From contig NW_018384495.1 in NCBI RefSeq assembly GCF_001417965.1, forward strand, positions 278,623 to 342,622: 64,000 bases of DNA, in the 5' to 3' direction. Shown one piece after another: positions 12,601 to 23,200 of this stretch; the first letter of the stretch is position 1, and the number at the start of each line of letters is the position of its first letter. Under the pieces are notes generated by a model. It did not search any database. It had not been told where the DNA came from and saw only the letters and a list, made by a program, of their open reading frames with translations. The DNA comes from Exaiptasia diaphana (lineage: Eukaryota > Cnidaria > Anthozoa > Actiniaria > Aiptasiidae). The translations under genes and the position numbers were made by a program.

Positions 12601-12678
12601 GCTGATCTCATTAACGGCGCCTCTGCCACAAAGGGCATGGAGAGTACCGGTGTTGTTGGAGTTTTTACTTAGACTCAT
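3664..12678 (-). CDS. LRRK-type ROCO protein kinase (ankyrin-LRR-Roc-COR-kinase-WD40-like)
   Basis: A ten-exon model closes in frame at 2269 residues: 12273-12678, 11736-11956, 11412-11569, 10458-11094, 10081-10273, 9408-9809, 9020-9090, 8725-8938, 4645-8506 and 3664-4309. Domains in order are ankyrin repeats (about 1-260), leucine-rich repeats (about 300-470), and Roc GTPase with Walker A GRAAQGKT (512-519), WDFGGQ near 561 and VGTHVDK. COR follows from about 700, broken by a low-complexity insert (about 900-1400). The kinase has GSGGFG, VAIK with Lys near 1591, YRDLKPEN near 1686 and DFG near 1708. A C-terminal WD40-like region ends the protein. LRRK proteins are large signalling kinases whose GTPase controls kinase output; in mammals they phosphorylate Rab proteins. 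Ankyrin plus LRR without an armadillo region favours the LRRK1-like or invertebrate LRRK groups over LRRK2. The kinase has DFG where human LRRK1 and LRRK2 have DYG. One base in the insert (7125) is ambiguous. Confidence 0.92.
6600..8110 (-). other. Low-complexity insert inside the COR domain of the LRRK gene
   Basis: Within the single 3.86-kb exon, the COR sequence runs to FWDRFMARLLYYTEDMLSSG and resumes at SLFCWRTGICLNHERLFFS. Between them lie about 500 residues rich in Ser, Asp, Glu and Asn. They include an acidic run (DVDDEEDNEEDEF), a basic stretch (RKPQERKRNSKSR) and long Ser clusters. No intron signals bound it, so it is translated with the flanks. It looks intrinsically disordered and is a candidate for regulatory phosphorylation; that is inference from composition. 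Confidence 0.75.
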
Positions 12679-12689
12679 TGCTCTGGAAT

Positions 12690-14104
12690 GTTAGAATTTT
12701 TTGTTCACAATCAATATGACTAAAAAGAAATTTTGATATTTAACAAAATGAATTCAGCTTTGTTGTCTAGATGTAATTGATGTTTTATAAGTCAATACTG
12801 TAGGTATAGTTCTCATTAATCTTTCAACATTTGTAAAATAGCTACTTATTTGACTCTTGAATTTAAAATGAGGACTATTACTTTGTGAGTACAAAATAAA
12901 TGCACAAGGAAATATTTGAAATAATTCATGAAATTTGTGTCTGACGCTCAACTTCTTTATTGATAGGTTTGCCTAGCATGTAAGATCAATAATACTCCAA
13001 CAGCCCCACAGCATGAACGAATGTACAGTGCAGTACATGAATAAAAGAAATTAAATTATTCTAAGGTCATAGCATTCTTTTTGCTTGCTACATCATTTAA
13101 TTTCTAGAGATAGCTATCTGCTAATATCAATAGTGTCGATGTGAAAGGAAAATGGAAAACAACCTGAAAGAAATAGCTGAGAGATATTTTGATTGGATGG
13201 AAATAAGCAAAACTAAAATAATCAAACATTTCAAACTCTCCTGATGGTTTACTCAATAACATCATTAAGAAACGATTCCTAATTTATTTGATTGCATAAA
13301 AATCTTGTGTACTTTACTTTCAGGTCATCGTTTCATGTTATTACATGTAAGATTAACTCTGAAGAAAAATGACCTTCAATCGAGCAACGTAGCAACACTC
13401 AACTGAATTGGTATCGATTGTGTAAGGTTACAAAAACAATGTTGAAATCACTATTTTTGTAGATATGGTGTACAAAAATGAAAGAAATATAGATAAAAAG
13501 ACCTGTAAAGCTCATCGACCCTTATAAATACTAAGAATATATGCAAGATTTCTCTTACCAAAGCAAGCACGCTCAAATCACTTTGCATGATGGCTGTCTG
13601 TACGTCATGTACGTCAAGAAATCAAAATTACACTCCTTCCTTGTACACGTTTGACTCTTTTCATCCCTTACTCATAGTTTCACTCAAGCTGTAGGAGATC
13701 TACCAAATACTTCTTCGCAATTTCCACAATTAAAAGATAAAAAGGCCTCTCATGAGATGATTTTAAGTGCAGCTAATATAGTCTTTTCCATGAAAACCGG
13801 ATACTCACTTGAAGTGCATGCCGGAGAGAGAACAAAACTACCGTGTGGGGGAGGGTATGGCAATATCATATTTATTCCTATTCTTACTTCTATGTTTTCA
13901 CAAGTTAGATAAAACTGAAAAACATCAATAATAATTGATTACAAGTTGACTTAAATTGCGCATATTGCTTGTCTATAAAGACCACAGAGCATCAAATATC
14001 ACAGGTCATGAATATATGGTATTTCCCCTCCCCCCAGAGGATTTGTGATCACGTGAAATTCCCGAAACCGGAAGTTTCTTGCAATAATACGGGCTTTCCC
14101 CGAA
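12690..14104. other. LRRK 5' intron and intergenic spacer
   Basis: This is AT-rich sequence with no convincing coding exon. It holds the probable first LRRK intron and the divergent promoter region between LRRK (minus) and the chitin-deacetylase-like gene (plus). No clear repeat was seen. Confidence 0.4.
13563..13630 (-). other. Probable 5' untranslated exon of the LRRK gene
   Basis: On the minus strand the sequence CTTTG/GTAAGAGA has its donor near 13562. It lies upstream of the LRRK start codon at 12678, which itself follows an acceptor-like TTCCAG a few bases before the ATG. This fits a 5' untranslated exon spliced to the first coding exon across an intron of about 0.9 kb. The transcription start is not visible; the right edge given is a guess. 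Confidence 0.4.
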
Positions 14105-14113
14105 TATATAAAT
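14105..14113 (+). promoter_or_regulatory. TATA box of the chitin-deacetylase-like gene
   Basis: The sequence tatataaat lies 62 bases upstream of the ATG at 14175. That is a suitable distance for a short 5' leader. It suggests a regulated, tissue-restricted promoter, unlike the TATA-less look of the housekeeping genes elsewhere in the window. Confidence 0.5.
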
Positions 14114-14174
14114 CCCCAGAATTAACTTTTGCAGACTTCTTGCCAGTAAGGTCAATCGTACGTGTAGAACTGTG

Positions 14175-16581
14175 ATGGCTGTCAATAGAGTGATCTTTAC
14201 AATTCTATTTTGCGTTGTCCATCTTTCACTCGAGAAAGAGTTCACGAACGAAGCAGAACCATGCTCATCAAGTAAATGCAAACCTCCGAACTGTAGATGT
14301 AGCGACAACATATCTCCTCCTGGCGGACTAGATGCAAAGGCAACCCCACAGATCATCATGATCACATTTGATGATGACCTGAACACGATAAATCACGCTC
14401 AGTACATGGAGGCCTTTGGTGAACTAACTAATCCCAATGGTTGCCCTGCAGTGGGTACATTCTTTATCTGCCATAACTACACAAGTTACTTCTTGGCCGA
14501 GTCGATGTATTCCATGGGTCACGAGTTGGCAGATCATACTGTTACCCATCAGACACCTGATGAGTATTGGCTTCATGCTTCGTACGATGAATGGAAAAAT
14601 GAAATCAACGGAGAAAGAGAAATTTTGCACAAGTGAGTGTGAATTTTACTGCCTGAAAATTTTTCATACCGGAACTTTGTGCCATGGACGCGTTGGGGCA
14701 TAACCGCGTTCTAGGCGTGGCACCTCAGTGTGGTGAACCGCGTGATAAAGTGTTTGTTTCAGAGAAAAAGAGGAAATAAAATCTCATTTACTTTTATTAT
14801 GTTGCTATTCTTAGTTGTGTTGAATGTTGATCACGCGATTTCCGACACAACAAGTGATAAACGTCTGCAAAGTGAGGATGCTGTTGCCTGAAGACTTTAT
14901 CATTGTTGGATCCGTGGTTTGAGTATAACTAAGATACTGAATAGGTTCACACAGTCACTTGTTTAATACATATCCAAAAGCACATGTAGTGAAATTACAC
15001 GCATGATTGCACATAGATAATTACGTAATCATCCGGGATATTACATTTCTCCCTTGTTTTAAAAGAATCAATGTTCATATCTAATAGTTCTTAAAATCAT
15101 CAAATGTCCCTTTTCTGGTATGCATANGTTCGGTTTCATGTTTAGGAATTTATATCTAGCATGATGCTTGTTACGTTTTGGCAGAAAATGCTCATTTAAT
15201 TTAGCTTTTAATTTGCCGTATTCGTCCATACCTTCTGTGGTTGGATTTGGTAGACTTTTCTCTAGACGTGCTATCTCTTTGCCGCCATAGATAATCAATG
15301 CATCTTTCTTGTCGACACTATTGGTTATCTTGAAGTATCTGAATTCACGTTCTATTCCTTCCAGCCATTCCTCCCATCGGTTACCTGTTGCTATCTGGTC
15401 CTCTCCTATTGCGAACGGGTTTGCTTTGAGATTCCTGGTGATCACTGTTATGTGTTGAGGATTGACCGCCGCTTGATCAATGTTTTCGTCTGGCATGTCG
15501 ATTCACTGTATTGTCGAGACTTCCGCTTTTCCTGACTTTCCTTACTCACTAAGCTGGGAGGAGTTGTCAGTAGTTTGATTCGTGGGTTTTCCTACCCCTC
15601 GTCGCCAATGTTGGATCCGTGGTTTGAGTATAACTAAGATACTGAATAGGTTCACACAGTCACTTGTTTAATACATATCCAAAAGCACATGTAGTGAAAT
15701 TACACGCATGATTGCACATAGATAATTACGTAATCATCCGGGATATTACAATCATTATCAGTATAGTTCTACTATGTTATCAGTCATAAAGTAGTGAAAT
15801 GCAAGCAAATCTAGATGTATATAGGACATCGATAAATGCAATATTGACGCGATTCTAATGATGAGTGTAAATTGAATTCTTTTTTAGGTTTGCTGGTGTC
15901 AACGTTACTTCTGTGTCTGGCTTTCGAGCACCATTCCTTGAGATTGCAGAAAACATGTATAAAGCGCTCCATCTTAACGGATTCACGTATGATCTTTCTT
16001 GGCCTACTGGAAAATACTACAATCCACCCATGTATCCCTACACTCTAGACTACAAGTCGACCCAGGACTGTCCTGTTGGTCAGTGTCCAGTTATGTCATA
16101 TCCTGGTCTTTGGGTAGTCCCAAATATTGACCTTATGAATGCTGATGGCTCGGTCTGCGGCTCTATGATGGATGCATNCGCACCAACAGGCAACGCAAGT
16201 GTATGGCTTGAAATCCTTACAAGGAATTTTAACTACCACTACAACGGAAACCGCGCACCATTCGGAATGCATGCTCACTCAGCCTGGTTCTCACAAGCCG
16301 CAGGTCATATGGAAGCAATGAAGAAGTTCTTGGCTCAAGTAACCGAAGGAAAGGACGATGTATGGATACTAACAGTGTCTCAAGTTATTCAATGGATGAA
16401 AGATCCTAAAGATATTGAAGCAGCGAAGACTTTTGCACCCTGGGGCTGTCCTCCTCGACCAAAACCTAGATGTACACAACCCAACTCCTGTCATTATACC
16501 ACACCCAAGGACTTTTACATGCCAACATGCACTGAATGTCCTAAACACTTTCCATCTCCTACTGACCCTGACGGAAACTAA
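14175..16581 (+). CDS. Secreted chitin-deacetylase-like protein (NodB-type polysaccharide deacetylase)
   Basis: Two exons (14175-14632 and 15888-16581) join as CAC AA/G TTT and give 383 residues. Residues 1-20 form a signal peptide (MAVNRVIFTILFCVVHLSLE). A short Cys-rich segment follows, then a NodB homology domain. Motif 1 is TFDDD (64-68) with the catalytic and metal Asp pair. Motif 2 is HTVTH (121-125), which supplies the metal-binding histidines. Motif 3 is GFRAPF (164-169), and a late HAHSAWF near 280 matches the last motif. The tail is Cys-rich and ends without a chitin-binding domain. The family removes acetyl groups from N-acetylglucosamine polymers such as chitin outside the cell. 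The metal ligands are intact, so activity is plausible. One codon contains an ambiguous base (16179). The only intron holds an LTR element. Confidence 0.88.
14904..15045 (-). repeat. LTR, left copy (3' LTR in element orientation)
   Basis: This 142-bp repeat runs from tgttggatcc to gatattaca on the plus strand. It is preceded by the target duplication atcat, and the element's purine tract lies just inside it. Confidence 0.9.
15068..15496 (-). pseudogene. gag-like capsid remnant of the LTR element
   Basis: This open stretch encodes a capsid-like peptide with the WEEWLEGIEREFRYFKI and KLKAKLNEHFLPKRNKHHAR patterns seen in Ty3/gypsy-type Gag proteins of invertebrates. It carries one ambiguous base. 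It is the only protein-coding trace in the element and is regarded as a fossil fragment. Confidence 0.65.
15609..15750 (-). repeat. LTR, right copy (5' LTR in element orientation)
   Basis: This 142-bp repeat matches the left copy along its full length by eye. It is followed by the target duplication atcat at 15751-15755, and the primer-binding-like site lies just inside it. Confidence 0.9.
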
Positions 16582-17292
16582 CAGCTAAGTTTTTGTCTTT
16601 ACTAACATCAGTTGGAACCGAATTTGATAAAAAATAGTTCTTCGCAACGCAAATCAACTCACTTCCTAGTTAAGCTTGCTTTAACAGTATGCGCTCGCTC
16701 GAAACGTACTGAACACTTATTGTAGTATATGTAGGACAGGTAACAAATTTGACACTTCGTTGTCTGAAGTTTCTTTGCCTTACTGACGGTTCAAATAGGT
16801 TACATGTCGTACCGATTTGAAAAAGGAAAAGATAAAATAGACTTAGGAGCATACTAAATACAATAACATAAGTACACAAGATGTACTGGTGAAAGCTGTT
16901 TAATAACAAAAATAGTACAAAAATATGATATAAAACAAACGTATATGTGTCATAAAATTGATAAAACATTGAAGATATAAACATTCTCTTTTGTTATCTT
17001 TCTTACTAAAAAAAGTTTGATATATAATACATTTTTGAAACGCTTGGATAATAAATTACATAAAAGTCTCTCTGTATACATTTATATATGTCTACAATCT
17101 TTCGTACCGATATACTATCATTATTTGTGCAAAAAACGAGTTGTGCACTCTTTCTGACAATTTATATTGACGCATTAAAAGACATGGCCGACCCATATTG
17201 CATCAATTGTGTTCATAAATTCACTTTCAGCAAGTTACATATTTTGCAATTATCTGTACATTTAATAAAAACAATGTATATCTCTCTCGTTA
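16582..17292. other. Convergent 3' spacer
   Basis: This AT-rich sequence separates two convergent genes, the chitin-deacetylase-like gene (plus) and the CH-SAM gene (minus). The short ORFs here have no recognisable products. It should contain both polyadenylation regions; aataaa occurs near 17049. Confidence 0.4.
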
Positions 17293-20200
17293 CTAAAATC
17301 GTAGTCTGTTTGCCTCTTCTACGATTCTGAGTCGTGGCCCAAGAGGGATACCAAGACTTTGAAGTCGTTCTTCGTTTAGATATGGAAGTTCAAGAATTCC
17401 TATCTGCTCTGCTCCAAATTTTGCCGCAAATCGCTGTATAAAGAATTAATTAAGATGAGTCGACCCTATACAAAGACCCCAGTTTGGCTAAAAAACTGGT
17501 TATAAGCGGTTTTGAAGCTAACTATGTAACAACAGAAGTGCTTACCTCATAGCCGAGCTTTTTTAAGAAGTTATCCAGTAAAGGAGGCTCACTGCCGAAG
17601 AATCTGTGAATAAAAGTGCAGGTTTCGTGTTAATATAATCATTTGAATCACTGGAGTTGTCATTAGCATCACTTTTTAATATCTGGTTGACTTACTTTCT
17701 TAGTTTATTCACCCTTTTCAAGTTCATGGCATAAAGATCTGATTGTTGTGCACCAGAAGCCTTGCTCATGTTCATGTCTTCCTGTAGAGTGCGCAATCGT
17801 TTGATTTCTTTTTTCAATTCATCCATGTCTTCGTTCACAGTTGCTTGTGATCGGAGTTCAGACGACAAATGCGCAACGCTTCTTGCTAATGTTACCACAT
17901 GGGATTCTAGTCGACCAAATCGTTTGTTTACAGCTCTGAAAAAAATTGAAAATAGTCAAAAATAAAATCAAAACAGACTTCTTTAATAATCTGGGGAAAA
18001 AACATACTTGATGTCCTTTGATCTTTGCTTCCTAAATGCAATGATACCAGCTAAAAAGTACAGAATCATAGGTTAGATATATCAAAGATACTCCTTTTCA
18101 AGATGATTGAAGGGTATTCAACTTTCCCGACATAGACGACCAGCACAACATTTTTTCAAAACACTTCAGTTATTCTCCCACCTGATTCAGTGCCCGAAAC
18201 GAAAAACCAGTAAATCTCCCCAACGCAGTAATGTATAATTAAGGAAAGTGTGACGAACCTTTCAATTCTTCGGTTTTTTGTTGGTTGACTACAGCATTCT
18301 TGTCGCTTGATTTCGATTTGCCTTCCTGCACGCCCTCATCCAGTAGACACAAAACGTCTGCATACATAGATTCAAGGGATTCGAGCTACGATTAAAGACA
18401 AACATCTCAATGAAAACATAAAATAACTAATGGAAACATAAGCCAAAATCAAAACTTCGACAATCAAAAAGTGAAATAGAAGAGGTCGATTCACATAGAC
18501 ACTGATAAACAGTTGAGTATTTATAGTCATCACTTATCGTTATAATAACAGTATATAATGTATTAGTATAAACATACTAATGGTCTATCACTCATACTGC
18601 GCTGTGATTGGCTACTCTACTAATGGTCTAATTTGTGATAGACCACTCGCGGGAAAATCAAAATAAATAAATAATAAATTATTTTAAGGATATTTCAATT
18701 TGTTTTCATTATTTGACCGATTAGTATGTTTATACTAAAACAATTAGACCTCTCGGCCTCGTGGACTACGAGCTAATAGCCCATTCGGCCTCGCGGACTC
18801 GGCCTCATGCGCTATTAGCTCGTAGTCCACTCGCGACCTCGAGGTCTAATTGTTAATTAGAACGTTTTTCAAGGTGATAAATACCAACCTGAGTCTTTAT
18901 GGCATCTAAATCATTGGCACTTCTATTTTTCCCTAAGATGAGTATTAATGCAATGATATTTAGTAGTCTTTCTCAATAATCAAGTCTGATGGCAATATGT
19001 CCTCTTACCAGCCTTGCCGCGATTTCTGCGTTTGGGTGTTGATGCTTCGTCGTCAATCCTAGATGACCGATTGTCAACCTTAAGCTTGTTTGAATAGCTA
19101 CGTACAGGCGTGGCCGTCCCTGAGGAATCAGAGGATAACGCAAAGGAGGCAATAGATGAACTGGGTGACAGGGCTGGTAACATGGGCGTGTCTGCAGGCG
19201 ATATGGACGTTGATGAGGCTGTTGTATCTCTAGTGTCCACTTCATTAGCAAGTCTGCTTGCTACTTGACGGAGGAAGTCAGAATGTGATGATGAACGCCT
19301 ATCAGACGGGCTTTGCTCGTTTAGTTTATCACTTCTTGTTCTTTGATTGCTTTGGCCAATAAAACCGGCTTGCTGAGTTTTTGGGAGTTCAGATGAGGAT
19401 ACTGTTGTTCTTGTGATGTGCATTGCGGGTCCTTTCGTGACAGACATCTTTCTTGATCTCTCGGCTGTGCCTCGGTCTGATGAGCCTGCTCGTGCGGTCT
19501 GCACCCGCCGAAGTGCAGGCGGGGTTGGTAGTTTTGTAATCCTTCTAAAAAGACAACAATTTAGGAAACAGATAAGTATTTAGGTGTTGAACTGGCAGTG
19601 TTTTTTTTTTTTACATTTCACCGATTTTTTTTCATCACTTACTTGTTTCGGCCTGTGAAACTATCCTTTCGGTCTTTAGTGGGAGATATGTTCCGCATTT
19701 TCTCTGAAGGGTGGCTTGGCTTTGTAAAACAAAAATCACAGTAAACAAATCACAATATAAAGTGCATCATATTGTGGATAATGCATGGACCATAACATAA
19801 TCCACAATAGATGGAATTCTCATAAATAGAGAGCTTACCATATAGCCAATGGCATCAAGTTCTCTCAATGCGTTACTTCTTCTTGCGTCGTAGTCAATCT
19901 CATCTTCTTCTTCATTATCTTCACTGAAACCGTCAACACCACCATCAAGAAGTGACTTTAATCTCTCCTCCACATCAAAGCTTTCATCTTGCTGTAAGTC
20001 AGATCTGCGTTGTGGTGGTGGGATCATCAATTCGTCATCAGTTTCCTGATAATGTAAACATAAATAATTAGCGATAATTATAAGAAAAGTTATGATATAG
20101 CGGATTTCGTATGAGTGGGAAACGGACGGTACTGTAGTGTGACCGTAATCGTACTGTAACCAAATTCTAGTGCCCTATTGGTTCACCAAAATTCGTGCAG

Positions 20201-23200
20201 GCCAGATCCGGTAACTGTGCGTTAACCGTGCGGTAACGGTGTCCCACTCATACGAAATCCGCTCTATACTATCTGGGAAAAACTTTTTGTTTTCTTTAGT
20301 TTTATTACCTCCTCAAGACCACCTGGGTTTGGTGTATTCAACAATGACCTGAGTCTTTCTTCAACAGATGGAGAGATGATATCAGGATCGCTCTCCTGTA
20401 ATTATGTTATAAATAATAATTAATAATAATAATTATGTAATAAAAGCGTTCTTTGCTGTTTTCCAATTGATTTTGGCTGCCTAATTCATAAACTATCAGA
20501 TATATCGACCAAATGATTAAATGGATGATTGGCCGAATAATTGAAAAAAATGAAATGGCAAACACTAATATATACCTGATAAAGTTTTGAGTTTGGTAGA
20601 TTAACATTTTTCCTAAGTTCATATCCACTTTGATAAGCAGTTTTCCTGTCAAGTTTGGTTGTCGACTAGATCAATAAAACAACATCATCATCATTAATCA
20701 TCGTCATCACAGTAACCCTAATGCTACAACTACTACAACAATCTTTAACCAACATTTAATCAACAACGTCATCATTATCAATGATACCAACCACAATGAC
20801 ATCATTAGGATGAAGCACTTTGTCGGAAGGAGAATGGGGATCAGCCATCATTCCTGGCATCTCAAGGCCCATGCCATTTGTGACACGGTTTGGAGAGTAC
20901 TCCTCTGAATGGTAGCCTGAACTGTTTCCATGTAATTTGTTAATATCACCATCATAGTCCTTCATATTGTGATTGACATGACCATTCATTAATCTGTTAC
21001 TTTGTTTTATTGAGTCTGAAGAATGTGGTCTTTTGGTGTCTGGCGTGCCTGCTCGGCTTACCTTTAAAGAAAATGAGGACAAATTAACTTGGCAATGCAG
21101 TAAAACAAGATGTAAAAATGATAATAATAAAAAATGGAAATTTCTTTTCCATTGACTGGAGTACATGCATCATAAAGAATGGAATATGTATTGTAGCATG
21201 TTTGTAAATAATTGACAGTTATTACTGGTATGCACATACAAAATAATTTAATTATTGAATGAGGAAAACAAAATCCTCTCACTACGCAGGAATAATTTCA
21301 ATATTCAATACCTCAAATTTCTTTTTCAGATTACCACAAAGAGATAAAATACTATTCAGATTTCCATCAATAAGATCTGCATTACAAGGTTAATAAAAAT
21401 TGATTACTATAACAAGATTATCAATACAGTTATTAAGTCAATCAGAATACAGCCACATTTTCAGAAATATAAACTTTATAAAAGATGTAGATGCGTAATT
21501 TGACAGATGGAATTATAAGAAACATGGGGGAGTGACAAATGAGATCCAGCCAAGATGTTCTGAGCAATTATAATCATATTTTCCTCAACCATTGTCATCG
21601 CTATTAACAAATGACTTTACAAATATGATGTCCTCACCTCCAACATAAATTCCTTGCAGGTTGATGCTTCTGTTTCCCATAAAACTCATACATAACTGAA
21701 GGTTTTCAAGCTTTTGTGCTCTAGTCACAGGCCGAGCATAAACACCAGGAATCTTCTCTCCAGCTATACAGTATCAAAAAGTTAGATATAATTTTGAAAA
21801 GCTGTTCAATATGGTTAAAACTACAATTAAGATGAGACAATAAACTAGTTTTGCAGTTTTCAATTTTGCTAGGTTATCTATATATACCCAAGCAATCATG
21901 GACATCTATTACGGCCAAGTAGAATAACATTCAGTATTTGTATTTCATAAAACTATGTTTTTTCAGTACTGATCTTATCAGATTGACCTTTGTTGGTATT
22001 TAGACTAAATTTTAAATTTGGTAGATTGATCAAGTTCAAGTTCCATAAAAAACATCCTACAAAAATATATAATATCCCACATTGATGAATAACAATACAG
22101 TCAATAACAAGTATTTTTCTAATCTGTGTACATTTACATGTGGCTGTTCGTTGATATGCCCATTTCAACATCTTCTATAAATACCCATCCTTGGACTTGT
22201 CCAAAAAGAAATAGCTTAAACTTAAATCAAATCAATGTTTTACATGGCTCTATAGGTATTTCAGCCTTGGTTATTGACAATTAGTGAATACCTCACCACT
22301 GTACATGGTTACTCTATAAACACGAATGGTTGTCAAAGTGTGATGCCTGCACTGATACTGTTTACAGTAAGGCAGTCTAGAAGATTAATTTGTCAGTAGA
22401 TAGGTGTTAAAATTACACACCACTAATTGAATAATCTAATTTGTACACATTTGAACTTAATGACAAGAAGCTGCTGACAAACAAAACTAAATGGACCAAC
22501 TTAATTTAGCCTAATATGGACACTTCAGAGATGTGACAGTCTGTCTTTCCTAGCTATAGAAAGTAACAGCTAGATTCTGAAGACAAATGTATATAATGAG
22601 CACTACAATTTGCTGGGCAGCCTGAGTAATAGCCCTAGAGTGATTAGGAAGTGCTTTTAAAATATGCTCCCTACTAATGACCTTATGACTGCTAAACAGG
22701 CTAATGTTAAGATTGGTGGAGGCTTGGCAAGCAGAAAAAAAATCATATTTATAACCTGATGTTTTTCAAGATATACAATGCATAGTTTCAGTATTTGAAA
22801 TACTAGTAAGTATAGACTAGATACAAATAAAAACTACAATTTATCCATAACTTAAGTATGCTTACTCATGACTATTGCACAGTATTAAGTCAAGGATTAG
22901 GCATAACCTCTCACTCATTATACATAAGGACATGCTGTCTTTTAGCCGAGAATTGATGTATACTCTATTATGCAAATAACAGTAGCTAATTACAGACCAG
23001 TATGAGTCATGGTTTGTTGTCAACAATAGGCACAGTATATGGTTGATTAACTTTGAACATTTTATGCCATGCCATTTTGAAGCAATTAATTTGTTTACTG
23101 TTGACCAACGACAGAGATATTTTCAACAAAACCTTACATCTTTATAAGATCCAAGTAGTAATTTTATAGCTATGTGGGCACCAATATTATTACCTCTGTT

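Larger units (their letters stand above)
14904..15750 (-). mobile_element. Short LTR retrotransposon with a gag remnant (Ty3/gypsy-like), inside an intron
   Basis: Two 142-bp direct repeats (14904-15045 and 15609-15750) match along their whole length by eye. Each begins TG and ends CA on either strand. A 5-bp target duplication, atcat, flanks the element (14899-14903 and 15751-15755). On the minus strand a tRNA-primer-like TGGCGACGAGG follows the 5' LTR, and a purine tract, AAGGGAGAAA, precedes the 3' LTR. Only about 560 bp lie between the LTRs. They hold a gag-like segment and no pol, so the copy is incomplete and non-autonomous. Identical LTRs imply a recent insertion. It lies antisense to the host gene and presumably leaves with the intron. 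Confidence 0.9.
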
